DNA of 64,000 bases, from the NCBI RefSeq assembly GCF_014647855.1, contig NZ_BMPZ01000001.1, positions 310,001-374,000 of the forward strand. Reading direction: 5' to 3'. The translations under genes and the position numbers were made by a program. The notes below the pieces were generated by a model. That model saw only the letters and a list, made by a program, of their open reading frames with translations. It was not told the DNA's origin and searched no databases. This DNA is from Shewanella gelidii (GTDB lineage: Bacteria > Pseudomonadota > Gammaproteobacteria > Enterobacterales > Shewanellaceae). Position 1 is the stretch's first letter, and each line of letters starts with the position of its first letter. Below are positions 8,888-19,385 of this stretch, piece by piece.

Positions 8888-9121
8888 ATTACCGTTTACC
8901 CAATTGCTCAACAAATCAAAGCCGCGCGGTGTAACGCGCCCCACTTAATTAGACCAAATTTTCTACAGCCTTAATGATATTCACAACTCCGTCTTAAAGA
9001 TTTCATATCTTATATGTAATTATTTTTCATACATGGTTGGCATTTTGTACGAAATCGCTTCTAATAGTGCGTATTGAGAATTATGTTTTCGGATTTACGA
9101 ATTAAAGAAGGATATTTTTGT

Positions 9122-10075
9122 ATGGCTACAACGCTAGAGCAGTTGAAATCTCTTACTACCATAGTTGCTGACACCGGTGATATTGAGGCAATCAAACGTT
9201 ATCACCCGCAAGATGCCACCACAAACCCATCTTTGATTCTTAAAGCTTCAGAAATCCCAGAGTATGCGCCACTCATCGACGATGCTATTGCATGGGCTAA
9301 ATCGCAAAGCAACCTGCTGCCGCAACAAATCATAGATGCTGGCGATAAGTTAGCTGTGAATATCGGTGTAGAAGCCCTCAAGCTCGTTCCGGGCCGAATT
9401 TCTACGGAAGTCGATGCAAGATTATCATTCGACAAACAAGGCTCTATAGAGAAAGCACACAAGCTTATTCGTCTCTATAAAGAAGCGGGAATCGATAAGT
9501 CGCGTATTCTGATCAAACTCGCTGCAACATGGGAAGGCATATGTGCAGCAAAAGAACTCGAACTTGAAGGTGTAAACTGTAACCTCACTTTGTTGTTCAG
9601 CTTTGCACAAGCTCGCGCGTGTGCTGAGGCGCATGTTTACCTTATCTCACCATTTGTGGGCCGGATTTTAGATTGGTACAAAAAGGATACTGGTCAAGAT
9701 TACAGCGCAAAGGACGATCCTGGTGTCCTGTCAGTGACCGAAATCTACAATTACTATAAACAGCATGACTATAAAACCGTAGTCATGGGAGCGAGCTTCA
9801 GAAACACTGGTGAGATAATCGAGCTAGCGGGTTGTGACAGACTGACCATTGGCCCAGCTCTATTGGAAGAACTGGCTAACTCAAATCAAGTGATTGAGCG
9901 CAAACTCTTACAAGAGCAACCACAAAAAGAACAGCCTTTCTCTTTAAGTGAGTCTGAATTCCGTTGGGAGTTTAATCAGAACCCAATGGCCGTTGAAAAG
10001 CTAGCAGAAGGCATTCGCAACTTTGCCGTGGATCAAGACAAATTAGAAGTGATGCTGAAAGAGAAACTTCAGTAA
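9122..10075 (+). CDS. tal: Transaldolase
   Basis: 317 residues, equal to E. coli TalB. It transfers dihydroxyacetone between sedoheptulose-7-P and glyceraldehyde-3-P in the non-oxidative pentose-phosphate pathway. The Schiff-base lysine is K132 in [12 protein letters not shown], at the same number as in Tal[13 protein letters not shown] near residue 31 is the N-terminal signature. The frame is open 16 codons further up, but [15 protein letters not shown] is the family N terminus and AAGGA at 9108-9112 precedes ATG 9122. pgi follows after 18 bases, so the two form an operon. The 250 bases upstream contain a loose ATGTA...TACAT dyad (9014-9034), too weak to call. Confidence 0.97.
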   Translation: MATTLEQLKSLTTIVADTGDIEAIKRYHPQDATTNPSLILKASEIPEYAPLIDDAIAWAKSQSNLLPQQIIDAGDKLAVNIGVEALKLVPGRISTEVDARLSFDKQGSIEKAHKLIRLYKEAGIDKSRILIKLAATWEGICAAKELELEGVNCNLTLLFSFAQARACAEAHVYLISPFVGRILDWYKKDTGQDYSAKDDPGVLSVTEIYNYYKQHDYKTVVMGASFRNTGEIIELAGCDRLTIGPALLEELANSNQVIERKLLQEQPQKEQPFSLSESEFRWEFNQNPMAVEKLAEGIRNFAVDQDKLEVMLKEKLQ

Positions 10076-10093
10076 AGAGTAGAGGCCACAATT

Positions 10094-11731
10094 ATGACTA
10101 AACTCACTCAACTTCCAAGTTGGTTGGCTTTAACAGATCACGTCCAAGAAATTCCACACATGCGAGACTTGTTTGCACAAGATTCACAGCGATTTGACAA
10201 CATGTCTCTCAGTGCTGCGGGGTTGTTTCTTGATTACTCAAAAAACAGAGCCACCGATAAAACGCTCTCTTTATTGTTTCAGTTGGCAAAAGAGTCGAAT
10301 TTAAGCACGCATATCGCAGCGATGTTCAAGGGTGATAAAATCAACACCACCGAACAACGAGCTGTGCTTCATACCGCATTAAGGGACAATTCAGGTAAAG
10401 CAACACTTGTTGATGACATCAATATTGCGCCAGAGATTCAAACCACACTTGATAAGATGGCGCAATTTATTGACGCTGTGACTTCGGGGCGGTGGCAAGG
10501 TTATACTGGCAAAAAGATGACTGATGTTGTTAGCATCGGGATTGGCGGCTCTTTCTTAGGGCCCAAAGTGGTCTCGCAAGCACTTCGCCCATATTGGAGT
10601 GGACACGTTAATTGCCATTTTGTTGCCAATGTTGACGGCACCTCGATTAGTGAGAAACTCAAAGGCTTAAACCCAGAAACGACGCTGTTTCTCATGTCAT
10701 CTAAATCATTTGGCACTCAAGAAACACTAACCAATACACTCACGGCAAAAGCCTGGTTGCTGGAACATGGGGCTAAACAGCAAGATGTAGCCCATCATTT
10801 TGTTGCAATTACATCCAACGTTGCCAAGGCAACTGAATTTGGAATTGATCCCAAGAATATCTTCCCGATGTGGGACTGGGTTGGTGGTCGCTACTCTTTG
10901 TGGTCCGCGATTGGCTTGCCAATTGCGATGCTTATTGGCATGGACAACTTCAAAGCTTTGCTCGCAGGTGCAAACAAGATGGATAAGCACTTCGCCAGCG
11001 CACCTTTTGAAGAAAATATGCCTGTAATTATGGCCATGTTGTCTTTGTGGTATACAAACTTCTATGGTGCCCAGTCAAATGTTGTTCTGACTTACGATCA
11101 TTATCTACGCGGCCTTCCGGCTTATTTCCAGCAGCTTGATATGGAAAGTAACGGTAAAACAACAACGTTAAATGGCGCGTCAGTGGATTACAGTACCGGA
11201 CCGGTGATTTGGGGCGGAGAAGGCACCAACGGACAACATGCGTATCACCAGTTATTGCATCAAGGAACAGGGCTCATTCCAGCTGATTTTATTATGCCTT
11301 TGCAAAGCCATAACCCTATCGGGGAACACCATATACAACTTGCTTCAAATTGTTTTGGACAAACCCAGGCATTAATGCAAGGCCGAACTTACGAAGAGTC
11401 TCTGTCAGAGCTTTCTTCTAGCTCACTCAATGAGCAAGACAAGGCGCTTATCGCTAAACATAAGGTCATGCCGGGAAATAAGCCAAGCAACACCTTGTTA
11501 ATGGATAAACTAACCCCTGACACCCTTGGTGCACTCATAGCCCTCTATGAACACCGAACTTTTGTCCAAGGTGTGATATGGCAGCTTAACTCCTTTGATC
11601 AATGGGGTGTTGAGCTCGGAAAAATCCTTGGCAATGACGTACTAGAGCGTCTTGAATCCAGCAAGCCGAGCCAAACACTCGATGCATCAAGCAACGGGCT
11701 AATTAACCTATTTCGACAAGGCACCCTGTAG
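10094..11731 (+). CDS. pgi: Glucose-6-phosphate isomerase
   Basis: 545 residues (E. coli 549). Interconverts glucose-6-P and fructose-6-P in the cytosol. Signatures: [15 protein letters not shown] (about residues 146-160), [29 protein letters not shown], and [12 protein letters not shown], the C-terminal PROSITE-type motif. It is translated from ATG 10094, directly after tal, and closed by a strong terminator. Pairing with tal and proximity to phosphoketolase fit supply of fructose-6-P to that shunt (inference). Confidence 0.98.
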   Translation: MTKLTQLPSWLALTDHVQEIPHMRDLFAQDSQRFDNMSLSAAGLFLDYSKNRATDKTLSLLFQLAKESNLSTHIAAMFKGDKINTTEQRAVLHTALRDNSGKATLVDDINIAPEIQTTLDKMAQFIDAVTSGRWQGYTGKKMTDVVSIGIGGSFLGPKVVSQALRPYWSGHVNCHFVANVDGTSISEKLKGLNPETTLFLMSSKSFGTQETLTNTLTAKAWLLEHGAKQQDVAHHFVAITSNVAKATEFGIDPKNIFPMWDWVGGRYSLWSAIGLPIAMLIGMDNFKALLAGANKMDKHFASAPFEENMPVIMAMLSLWYTNFYGAQSNVVLTYDHYLRGLPAYFQQLDMESNGKTTTLNGASVDYSTGPVIWGGEGTNGQHAYHQLLHQGTGLIPADFIMPLQSHNPIGEHHIQLASNCFGQTQALMQGRTYEESLSELSSSSLNEQDKALIAKHKVMPGNKPSNTLLMDKLTPDTLGALIALYEHRTFVQGVIWQLNSFDQWGVELGKILGNDVLERLESSKPSQTLDASSNGLINLFRQGTL

Positions 11732-11764
11732 CTGTTCTTAATTTAGGACAATAAACACCTGTTC

Positions 11765-11798
11765 AAAAAGCCAGCGTTCGCTGGCTTTTGTTTTTTTA
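11765..11798 (+). terminator. Terminator of tal-pgi
   Basis: AAAAGCCAGCG/CGCTGGCTTTT stem with T-run. Confidence 0.88.
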
Positions 11799-11960
11799 GC
11801 CTCTCACTGCGTCCAACCCTAGACGGCACCTTGCATGGCTTTCTTAACGCTTCTTGAAAATGCCATCATTCATTAACATGATTGAAACATATCTATTGCA
11901 CTATGCTGAAAAAACATGCTATTAAGTAATTGTACAGTATCAATACTACAGGAGGTCGCC

Positions 11961-12146
11961 ATGGATCGTTTAGATTATGGTAGTGCGCTAGATAATGTCG
12001 TTGAGAAACCTACCCGCTCAAGAAGCTCGAGCAAAAAGCGTAAATGGCGTGAAATTGAAGCCATAAAAGATAGACAGCGCTTAATGAAAGAGCTGCAAGA
12101 TATTGATGACAGCTTCGAGTTAGATATTGATACTATTCTGTTGTAA
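11961..12146 (+). CDS. DUF3545 family small protein
   Basis: 61 residues, beginning MDRLDYGSALD. The basic stretch KKRKWREIEAIKDRQRLMKE (about 28-47) is the hallmark of DUF3545 proteins found in Vibrio and Shewanella relatives. Function unknown; it is charged and predicted helical, without a signal or membrane segment. ATG 11961 has a near-perfect AGGAGG at 11950-11955; the 15 extra upstream codons of the open frame have no family similarity. It is a lone gene with its own terminator. Confidence 0.85.
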   Translation: MDRLDYGSALDNVVEKPTRSRSSSKKRKWREIEAIKDRQRLMKELQDIDDSFELDIDTILL

Positions 12147-12154
12147 CAACAATC

Positions 12155-12183
12155 AAAAAGAGCGCATAAAGCGCTCTTTTTTG
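12155..12183. terminator. Terminator of the DUF3545 gene
   Basis: AAAGAGCGC/GCGCTCTTT stem, T-run on the plus strand; it may also serve the convergent hemerythrin gene. Confidence 0.85.
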
Positions 12184-12250
12184 TTGCTCTTTGTTCACCT
12201 AAATAGACATCTCATATTTAGCGATGAGTCTCCTCGGTAAACTGAGAGAG

Positions 12251-12796
12251 TCACCTTTCTTCGTCCTTTGCGATATGCTGCTTGAGCTCTTCGAATAACT
12301 GATTATCATCATTGCTAAACAGAGGGTCTTCAACAAGCTTTTCTTCACATATAGTCGTAATCTTTTGCCAGTCTTCTTCATCCATTGTTGAGGCAAGTAA
12401 TGGAAAAATCTCTGCTTCCTCAAATAACATATGCGCTTCTTGAAGCACGACATAGTCTTGAAGATCTTGAACCACTTGCTCCCTAGCCACAACAACGTCA
12501 TTTAAGATAAGGCTTAAAGTCGACATCAAAGAAGCAGACGCTTCAATTAATCGGTCATGTTCAGCGAATAGGCGCTTCGATTTATCTTCAGCGGATACTT
12601 TCGTTAAGCAATATTCATAAACGATGTCTTCAAGAGGGTGGTGACTATGCTCGGCATATCCTTGCATATATTCAACAATATCTCGAATAAGGCTGAAACT
12701 TATATACTCACCATCCGCTAATCGTTTGTACTTATTTTTCAGTATCTTAAGCAGTATTGCGATATGCTTATGGTCATTCTTCAATCTAGGAAGCAT
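12251..12796 (-). CDS. Hemerythrin-like HHE-domain protein
   Basis: About 181 residues. Four-helix hemerythrin domain with putative di-iron ligands in NDHKHIAILL near the N terminus, YAEHSHHPLEDIVYE, AEHDRLIEA and EAHMLFEEAEIFP. Such proteins bind oxygen, NO or iron, or act in stress protection; which one cannot be said. Likely start is the ATG at 12796 with GGAG upstream; the frame stays open nine codons more. It is a lone gene convergent with the DUF3545 gene. The 280 bases between it and nfo hold only the hairpin at 13049-13073. Confidence 0.85.
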   Translation of the reverse strand: MLPRLKNDHKHIAILLKILKNKYKRLADGEYISFSLIRDIVEYMQGYAEHSHHPLEDIVYEYCLTKVSAEDKSKRLFAEHDRLIEASASLMSTLSLILNDVVVAREQVVQDLQDYVVLQEAHMLFEEAEIFPLLASTMDEEDWQKITTICEEKLVEDPLFSNDDNQLFEELKQHIAKDEER

Positions 12797-13048
12797 AGCC
12801 GTCTCCATCGAATAAATTCTCAACTTTATAATAGTTAAGTGGTGAAAGAACGCACAATATAACAGATAGCTAATTTGTTTTTACATGATGAAGATCAACT
12901 TCCAACAATCTGATCTCCATAGAGTTAAAAGCAAAATGTCAATTCTGCAAGGTAACGCCCAATTCAATGCATTTCTGACTTTCAGTCACCTACGTATCGG
13001 TGAAAATAGACACAACGGCTTGAACTGAGCTATTTCAAAACCTAAACT

Positions 13049-13073
13049 GAGTGGCTTATTTTTGGGGCCACTC
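13049..13073. repeat. Hairpin upstream of nfo
   Basis: GAGTGGC/GCCACTC with an 11-base loop containing the T-run; about 33 bases before the nfo start. It could affect nfo translation. No known element recognised. Confidence 0.35.
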
Positions 13074-13105
13074 CCCCTTCTTCTTACCTGCAAGGTTATC
13101 ACTAA

Positions 13106-13957
13106 ATGCAACCCAAACGGTTTATCGGAGCACATGTGAGTGCTGCAGGCGGCGTGAGAAACGCTCCAATTAATGCGAATAAAATTGGCGCCACGGCTTT
13201 TGCATTATTTACCAAAAATCAGCGTCGATGGCAGGCAAAGGAATTAGCGCCACAAGAGATTGAACAGTTTAAGCAACACTGTCACGACTTGGGATTTACA
13301 CCCAATACTATCCTTCCCCATGATAGCTATCTGATTAACTTAGGTCATCCCGACGATGAGCTGATTGACAAATCCAGAACAGCTTTTACCGAAGAGCTCT
13401 ATCGTTGTGAGCAACTCGGCCTTGAGCTCTTAAACTTCCATCCAGGCTCCCACCTTCGGAAAATTTCAGAGGACAAATGCTTACAGCGAATAAGTGAGTC
13501 AATCAATATCGCCCTCGACAAATCAACGTCGGTTACAGCCGTCATTGAAAATACCGCAGGCCAAGGATCGAACCTCGGCTATAGCTTTGAGCAACTTGCG
13601 CAGATTATCCATGGCGTAGAAGATAAATGTCGAGTCGGCGTGTGTCTAGACACTTGCCATCTATTTGCTGCTGGGTATGATTTAAGTTCGAGACAAGGGT
13701 GCCAAACAACTTTTGCCGCTTTCCATTCAATCGTTGGGAATCAGTATTTAAAAGCGATGCATCTCAACGACAGTAAAACTGCACTTAACAGCCGCGTCGA
13801 TCGGCATGCTTCACTAGGAAAGGGCCATATAGGCAAAACTGCATTCGAGTTTATCATGCAGCTTGACGCAACACGTTCAATTCCACTCATTTTAGAAACG
13901 GTTGAGCCTGAGATATGGCCTGAGGAAATTAACTGGCTAAATAGCTTAAGCACGTAG
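13106..13957 (+). CDS. nfo: Endonuclease IV (AP endonuclease)
   Basis: 283 residues (E. coli Nfo 285). Zinc-dependent AP endonuclease of base-excision repair; a TIM barrel with three metal ions. Motifs: [15 protein letters not shown] at the N terminus, [62 protein letters not shown] and [14 protein letters not shown], carrying the His, Asp and Glu metal ligands. Start ATG 13106, weak AAGG upstream. It is transcribed alone. Confidence 0.98.
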   Translation: MQPKRFIGAHVSAAGGVRNAPINANKIGATAFALFTKNQRRWQAKELAPQEIEQFKQHCHDLGFTPNTILPHDSYLINLGHPDDELIDKSRTAFTEELYRCEQLGLELLNFHPGSHLRKISEDKCLQRISESINIALDKSTSVTAVIENTAGQGSNLGYSFEQLAQIIHGVEDKCRVGVCLDTCHLFAAGYDLSSRQGCQTTFAAFHSIVGNQYLKAMHLNDSKTALNSRVDRHASLGKGHIGKTAFEFIMQLDATRSIPLILETVEPEIWPEEINWLNSLST

Positions 13958-13958
13958 C

Positions 13959-13991
13959 GATAAAAATCGTCTAATGCTGAGGATTTTTATC
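13959..13991 (+). terminator. Inverted repeat after nfo, probable terminator
   Basis: Perfect 10-base arms GATAAAAATC/GATTTTTATC directly after the nfo stop. AU-rich, with a weak T-tract. Confidence 0.5.
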
Positions 13992-14042
13992 TCTTAGATA
14001 GGGTCTTGCAGATACTAAAACGTTACGCGGAATTGATAAAAC

Positions 14043-14066
14043 AAAAAGGAGCCGAAGCTCCTTTTT
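14043..14066 (-). terminator. Terminator of thrABC
   Basis: AAAAAGGAGC-CGAA-GCTCCTTTTT, 16 bases beyond the thrC stop. Confidence 0.9.
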
Positions 14067-14081
14067 ATACAACCATCAAAT

Positions 14082-15365
14082 TTATTTTAACACTTTAAAC
14101 ATATGCGCTTTCAGCTCAGCAAAATCAGCATTCAGAGAAACCGACAAGCTTGGCTTATTCGCGACTGCTGCGAGTTCTGCTGGTAGCGGTAGATCGGTAC
14201 CAAGTTCACGATCGACGACATCTTTAAACTTAGCAGGGTGCGCTGTTCCAAGAAACAGGCCTTTTTCCGATACATCCATCGTCAACGTCAATGCGTGTGC
14301 AGCAATCGCCGCGTGGGGCTCTGATTGATAACCCACTTGCTCTAATTGTTTTAAAGCTTTGCTTGTATCAGTTTCGTTAACCATTACACCTTGAATATCT
14401 GCTAAAGGCCATTCTAGTTTCGCACAAATTGCTTCAACTCTTGGCCAATTGCTTGGTTCAGAGACATCCATTGCATTCGACATCGTCGCAACAGTAGGAT
14501 TCGCGAGCCATTGACCAGATGCCAAGTAGCGCGGCACGGTATCATTACTATTCGTTGCAGCGACAAAGCGCTGAATCGGTAGCCCCATCGCCTTAGCAAA
14601 TAATCCTGCAGTTAAATTACCAAAGTTACCACTAGGAACAGCAACGACAGGTGCTTGCTGGTGCTGTGTATAGAACTGAGCGACAGCTTCAAAGTAATAG
14701 CATATCTGAGCCAACAAACGACTAATATTGATAGAGTTGGCTGAGTTTAAATGTAAACCATCGCGAACTTCTGGATCGTCAAATGCTTGTTTCACCATCG
14801 TTTGGCAATCATCAAAGTCTGATTGAACTGCAACCGTATGGATGTTTTTTCCAAGAGTAGTAAACATTTTTTCTTGCAGTTCACTAATTTTACCTTCTGG
14901 GTACAGCACCACCACGTTAACATTCGCTAAGCCATAAAAAGCATCGGCAACCGCTGCACCGGTATCCCCTGAAGTAGCAGTTAGGATAGTCAACTGCTTA
15001 TCACCCGCTAAATGGCTTACACACTGCGCCATAAAACGTGCACCAAAATCTTTAAACGCCAAAGTTGGACCATGGAACAGCTCTAAACAGCTGCGGCGAT
15101 CATCAACTTGAGCTACTGGCGCTTCAAAATTAAAAGCGCGATCCACAAGTCCATCCACAACATCTTGCCCAAGCTCTTCGGCCAACCAAGCACCTAAAAC
15201 CTTTTTGCTACGCTCAGCAAAAGGCAAAGCCAATAAAGCATCAATATCTTTAATCTGTGGGATTTCGGTTGGAAAGAAAAGCCCTCGGTCTTTACCTAAC
15301 CCCAGTGTTACTGCCTCACTGAAGTTCACCACTTGGGTCGGATGCTTTAAATTGTATAACTGCAT
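14082..15365 (-). CDS. thrC: Threonine synthase
   Basis: 427 residues (E. coli 428). PLP enzyme converting O-phosphohomoserine to threonine, the last step. The PLP lysine lies in HGPTLAFKDFGARFM (about residues 99-113); phosphate-binding TATSGDTGAA and SGNFGNLTAGLFAKAMGLP are also visible. N terminus MQLYNLKHPTQVVNFSEAV is standard. It is last in the thrLABC operon, 35 bases after thrB, and followed by a strong terminator. Confidence 0.98.
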   Translation of the reverse strand: MQLYNLKHPTQVVNFSEAVTLGLGKDRGLFFPTEIPQIKDIDALLALPFAERSKKVLGAWLAEELGQDVVDGLVDRAFNFEAPVAQVDDRRSCLELFHGPTLAFKDFGARFMAQCVSHLAGDKQLTILTATSGDTGAAVADAFYGLANVNVVVLYPEGKISELQEKMFTTLGKNIHTVAVQSDFDDCQTMVKQAFDDPEVRDGLHLNSANSINISRLLAQICYYFEAVAQFYTQHQQAPVVAVPSGNFGNLTAGLFAKAMGLPIQRFVAATNSNDTVPRYLASGQWLANPTVATMSNAMDVSEPSNWPRVEAICAKLEWPLADIQGVMVNETDTSKALKQLEQVGYQSEPHAAIAAHALTLTMDVSEKGLFLGTAHPAKFKDVVDRELGTDLPLPAELAAVANKPSLSVSLNADFAELKAHMFKVLK

Positions 15366-15400
15366 ATTAAAATCTGCCTTGATGAGTTTAATTGGAAAAT

Positions 15401-16339
15401 TTAGTCGACTCGACGAGTCCCTTGCATATCCAATTTACAGATGTGGGCAAATCCCCCATCTTGTGAAAGATAATCTTGCTCGAGTAGCGCTTTTGCCTGC
15501 TTTGCTGTTTCTAGATCTTGAGTCACACTAAACAACGTCGGGCCACTACCAGAAATACCACTTGCCAGCATTCCGAGTTCTCCAAGACTTTGGCGAGCTT
15601 GTTCATAGCCTGGTATCGAGCTTGCACGATAGGGTTCAGCTAATACATCCTTAAGGACGGCGATAGCGAGTTCTTGATTCTGCTGATAGCTTGCATGCAC
15701 AAAAGCAGAAAGATAACGTCCAAAATCAATTGCCGTGGCTTTATCGTATTGTTCGGGCATAAGTTCACGCATTCTAGCCGTTGATAAAGATATACCAGGA
15801 TATGCGACAACCCAGTACCAGGAATCAAATGCCGGAATAGAGTCACAGATACGATCTGCTGCTTCCAACATGAGTTGCATCCCGCCTAAATAACTTGGCG
15901 CAACATTATCATAGTGAACTGAACCACTAATTTTACCTTCAAAATCACCCATGAGTTTAAGCAAGTCTTGCTCGGCGAACGGTGCATCAAAGAACTCATT
16001 TAATGCATATAGTGCTGCGACGACAGAGCTGGCACTTGAACCTAAGCCGCTACCTACGGGTAGGTTTTTTTCTAAGTTCAGTTTTAAACCATTGGCAGAT
16101 ACATTGGCTTGTTCCAAAAAGAATTCTGCACATTGATAAACAATGTTGTCTTGTGGCTCTTGCGGCAACTTATCAGCCCAAGGTCCACTTAATGTTAGCT
16201 CTATACCAGTTCCTGCGGCTTCAATTGTGACGCGATCACCCAGCAAGCTACCATCAATTGGCGCTAATGCAGCGCCTAACAAGTCAAAGCCAACCCCAAC
16301 ATTTCCCATCGATGCAGGAGCATATACTGTCAAACTCAT
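15401..16339 (-). CDS. thrB: Homoserine kinase
   Basis: 312 residues (E. coli 310). GHMP-family kinase that phosphorylates homoserine. The ATP-binding motif [20 protein letters not shown] is present, and [20 protein letters not shown] is the N-terminal signature. The start ATG overlaps the thrA stop as ATGA (4 bases), indicating translational coupling. Confidence 0.98.
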   Translation of the reverse strand: MSLTVYAPASMGNVGVGFDLLGAALAPIDGSLLGDRVTIEAAGTGIELTLSGPWADKLPQEPQDNIVYQCAEFFLEQANVSANGLKLNLEKNLPVGSGLGSSASSVVAALYALNEFFDAPFAEQDLLKLMGDFEGKISGSVHYDNVAPSYLGGMQLMLEAADRICDSIPAFDSWYWVVAYPGISLSTARMRELMPEQYDKATAIDFGRYLSAFVHASYQQNQELAIAVLKDVLAEPYRASSIPGYEQARQSLGELGMLASGISGSGPTLFSVTQDLETAKQAKALLEQDYLSQDGGFAHICKLDMQGTRRVD

Positions 16340-18804
16340 GCGCCGATCTCCCGCGTCCAGTTCAATGTTCTCAGTACATCAGAGAATGCCCCTGCTGCAG
16401 TAACTTCTGTACCTGCGCCATATCCGCGCAATACAAATGGAATGGGCTGATAATAGCGGCTATAGAACGCCAGAGCGTTTTCACCACCTTTGACACTATA
16501 AAGCGGGTCTGTATTATCAACTTCAATAATACGGACATGGCATTTACCCTCTTCAATTTGGCCGACATAACGCAATACTTTACCCTGCGCTTTTGCTTCA
16601 TTGATGCGCTGTGCAATCTCTTCATCAAGCTGGCTTAAATTTGCCATAAAGGTGTCAACATCCCCTGAAGCGTCAAAATGTTCAGGTAATACAGAGTCAA
16701 CAATAACATCATCTAGTTCAAGCTCCATCCCGGTTTCACGGGCAAGGATCAGAACTTTACGAGCCACATCCATCCCGCTCAAATCATCACGGGGATCCGG
16801 CTCAGTAAAACACTTCTCGCGCGCAATTGTCGTCGCTTCAGATAAACTCATGCCTTCATCCAACATACCAAATATGTAGGATAAAGAACCCGACAATATG
16901 CCGCTAAACTTGTGCACTTTATCACCGGCATATTGAAGCTTTTTCAAATTGTCGATGACAGGAAGACCGGCGCCAACCGTTGTTTCGTATAGAAACTGAC
17001 GGCGCTGTTTCAACGCTACCTGACGCAATGCTTGGTAATAAGCATAATCGCGAGTATTCGCTTTTTTGTTTGGAGTAACGACATGTAACCCAGACTCCAT
17101 CACAGCAACATACTGATCGGCAATAAAACTGCTAGAGGTACAATCAACCATAACCGGGTTAAGCAATTGCTGCTCTTTAGCCCAAGCGAGAAGTGCCGGG
17201 ATATCTGAAGCTGTTTCACTCTCATTCAACTCTTGCTGCCAATGACTTAAAGGGATCCCCTGAGCGTTGAGGAGCATTTTTTCCGAATTGGCAATACCAC
17301 AAACGCGAATACTGATATGAAGCTCTTTAAGCATTTCTTGTTGTTGATCAATTTGCTCAAGCAAACCGGCACCAACGTTACCACAGCCTACGAGGAATAC
17401 ATCTAAGTACTGCTGAACATCAAAGAATCCTTGATGACACGCTGAAATTGCATGCTTTGTTTTACGTTGTTCAATGACGGTTGAAATTGATCGCTCTGAC
17501 GATCCTTGAGCAATCGCAATGATATTGACACTCGCTTGTGCAAGCGCCTTAAAGAACTTGGCAGCAACGCCTTTATGGGTGCGCATTCCGTCACCAATGA
17601 GAGACACAATTGCTAAATCATGGCGAACCTCAACAGGCTCCAGCAATTCACTCTTTAATTCCAGTTCAAACTCTTGCTCAAGTGCCCATAGAACTTTGCT
17701 AGCGTCTTTGGTGGCAACACAAAAGCTCATGCTGTATTCAGATGAACTTTGAGTAATCAATGATACCGAAACACCTGCACGACTAATCGCGCCTAGCATA
17801 CGGCTTGCCATGCCCACCATTCCTTTCATTCCTGGCCCTGAAACATCAAACATACTTTGATCATCAAGGTTCGAAATAGCTTTTACTTCTAACCCAGTCT
17901 TATCCTCAGCACTGGATACCAAAGTACCTGGCGCATCTGGGTTGAAGCTGTTACGGATATAACAAGGAATATGATACTGAGCAATCGGGGCGATGGTTTT
18001 GGGGTGCAAGACTTTCGCCCCAAAATACGATAGCTCCATCGCCTCTTGATAGCTCAATTGTGAAAGCAATTTGGCATCAGTCACCACACGGGGATCAGTA
18101 TTATAAACCCCATCAACATCCGTCCAGATTTCACAACGACTCGCGTCAAGACAAGCAGCAAGAACTGCGGCAGAATAATCTGAGCCGTTTCGCCCAAGCG
18201 TTACAACTTCACCTTCTGCATTTGCTGCCGTATATCCAGGCATGACCCAAACACGGCTTTCATCAAGAGGTACGAGGCTGAAACGTGGCTTACTTAGGCT
18301 AATATCCACTGACGATTCAAGTGGCGTTCCATGGGCGAGGAATAGTGCTTGCGGATCTAACTTATCACTGGTTAATCCCTTGGCTCGAAGCACCTCAACC
18401 ATTAGGCCTGTACTTAAACGTTCACCGGAGACAACAACTTGCGCCCGAATACTATCAGGACATACACCGAGAAGTTTTACACCAGCAAGTTTGCTTTTCC
18501 ACTCTTCAATTTGTGTGGCTAAAGTTGCGCTTAACGTATCATGTTGCTCTTTTGACAGCAGCTGCTCCGAAGCATGCGCATAAAGCGTATTAAATACTCG
18601 TTCTACCTGCGCTAAAACATCCTGATAGTCTTTGCCTTTTTCAGCCATATCCGTCAGCTCAAGTAACGCGTTAGTTACCGTTGCTGGCGCGGATAATACC
18701 GTTGCTATCGGTTCTTCTTTCGCTGCGCTTGCAACGATATTTGCAGCCATAGAAAAACGCTGCCAATTCGCAAGGGAGGTACCGCCAAACTTCATTACTC
18801 TCAT
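16336..18804 (-). CDS. thrA: Bifunctional aspartokinase I / homoserine dehydrogenase I
   Basis: 822 residues (E. coli 820). The N-terminal aspartokinase starts [17 protein letters not shown]; the KFGGTS and [16 protein letters not shown] motifs bind ATP and aspartate. Two ACT-like regulatory segments follow (about 320-460), then homoserine dehydrogenase with [16 protein letters not shown] (NADPH site) and [13 protein letters not shown]. It catalyses the first and third steps of the branch to Thr. The frame is open 22 codons further, but only ATG at 18804 gives the conserved N terminus with GGAG seven bases upstream. Expected to be inhibited by threonine and controlled by the attenuator at 18851-18930. 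Confidence 0.98.
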   Translation of the reverse strand: MRVMKFGGTSLANWQRFSMAANIVASAAKEEPIATVLSAPATVTNALLELTDMAEKGKDYQDVLAQVERVFNTLYAHASEQLLSKEQHDTLSATLATQIEEWKSKLAGVKLLGVCPDSIRAQVVVSGERLSTGLMVEVLRAKGLTSDKLDPQALFLAHGTPLESSVDISLSKPRFSLVPLDESRVWVMPGYTAANAEGEVVTLGRNGSDYSAAVLAACLDASRCEIWTDVDGVYNTDPRVVTDAKLLSQLSYQEAMELSYFGAKVLHPKTIAPIAQYHIPCYIRNSFNPDAPGTLVSSAEDKTGLEVKAISNLDDQSMFDVSGPGMKGMVGMASRMLGAISRAGVSVSLITQSSSEYSMSFCVATKDASKVLWALEQEFELELKSELLEPVEVRHDLAIVSLIGDGMRTHKGVAAKFFKALAQASVNIIAIAQGSSERSISTVIEQRKTKHAISACHQGFFDVQQYLDVFLVGCGNVGAGLLEQIDQQQEMLKELHISIRVCGIANSEKMLLNAQGIPLSHWQQELNESETASDIPALLAWAKEQQLLNPVMVDCTSSSFIADQYVAVMESGLHVVTPNKKANTRDYAYYQALRQVALKQRRQFLYETTVGAGLPVIDNLKKLQYAGDKVHKFSGILSGSLSYIFGMLDEGMSLSEATTIAREKCFTEPDPRDDLSGMDVARKVLILARETGMELELDDVIVDSVLPEHFDASGDVDTFMANLSQLDEEIAQRINEAKAQGKVLRYVGQIEEGKCHVRIIEVDNTDPLYSVKGGENALAFYSRYYQPIPFVLRGYGAGTEVTAAGAFSDVLRTLNWTREIGA

Positions 18805-18850
18805 ATTCATTCTCCGTGAACCGCGCCTTTCTTTTTGATGAAGTAGGCTT

Positions 18851-18930
18851 AAACAAAAAACCCGCTTCATGTTGGGAAGCGGGCTTGTGTAAATCTTTTT
18901 TCTTTAGGGTGTATCAGCCCGCCCCAACAT
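18851..18930 (-). promoter_or_regulatory. thr operon attenuator (terminator and competing antiterminator)
   Basis: On the minus strand, arms GAAGCGGG (complement of 18861-18868) and CCCGCTTC (18876-18883) form a terminator followed by TTTTTTGTTT. Upstream RNA from 18930 to 18916 (ATGTTGGGGCGGGCT) can pair instead with RNA from 18885 to 18869 (AGCCCGCTTCCCAACAT), breaking the terminator. The first strand overlaps the end of thrL, as expected for ribosome-stalling attenuation by Thr/Ile. Confidence 0.9.
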
Positions 18931-18988
18931 CAATAATGATTGTTGTGGTGGTAATAATGCGAGTTTCGACTAGATACTGGCGATACAT
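18914..18988 (-). CDS. thrL: thr operon leader peptide
   Basis: A 24-residue frame, MYRQYLVETR followed by IITTTTIIIDVGAG and TGA. The run IITTTTIII is a threonine/isoleucine control region and the GAG ending matches E. coli ThrL (NGAG). It stops just before the attenuator, 109 bases ahead of thrA. Ribosome stalling at the Thr/Ile codons would favour the antiterminator. The ribosome-binding site is weak. Found by reading the sequence; too short for ordinary gene calling. Confidence 0.92.
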   Translation of the reverse strand: MYRQYLVETRIITTTTIIIDVGAG

Positions 18989-19032
18989 GATTAACCGTCT
19001 AAAGTGACCAATAAGTTCTTTAAGTGACTACA

Positions 19033-19061
19033 GAATTGCTTTTTTCGCATACTCTTGTCAA
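19033..19061 (-). promoter_or_regulatory. Possible promoter of thrLABC
   Basis: On the minus strand TTGACA (complement of 19056-19061) precedes a weak -10 about 17-18 bases on. It would give a leader transcript starting about 40 bases before thrL. Confidence 0.45.
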
Positions 19062-19208
19062 CCTTTTCAAAGTGAATATTTTTTACCTTTCATTCACAAA
19101 CATAACAACTATCTTATAAGCGCCTGTATTTATGGTCTAAAGACAGCCTTCAATAGGCTATATTATATTAAAAAGTCTGTGTTCCAAGTTTAAATACAAT
19201 TCACTATT

Positions 19209-19226
19209 TTTGACTAATTAGTCAAA
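19209..19226. promoter_or_regulatory. Perfect 18-base palindrome upstream of slyD
   Basis: TTTGACTAA/TTAGTCAAA in the 390-base gap between thrL and slyD. It looks like an operator for a dimeric regulator (MarR- or TetR-like symmetry) and overlaps a TTGACT that could be a -35 for slyD. I do not recognise the cognate regulator. The rest of the gap is AT-rich without genes. Confidence 0.5.
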
Positions 19227-19385
19227 CTTGGCATTTTTTACCTTTAAAAACGCCCTAGCAAACTTCAAGCCTAATTCAAACAATTCTTCAAAAGCTGTGC
19301 ATTAATTAACATAAGCAGACTCGAATTATCGCCAGATCAGTTTTTTCACGCTATGATTCGCGCCACATTCAGAAATGGAGGCGAT

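Noticed and set aside
9014..9034. Second HexR site upstream of tal
   Set aside because: ATGTAATTATTTTTCATACAT has only five good base pairs at each end and breaks the TGTAAT...ATTACA core.
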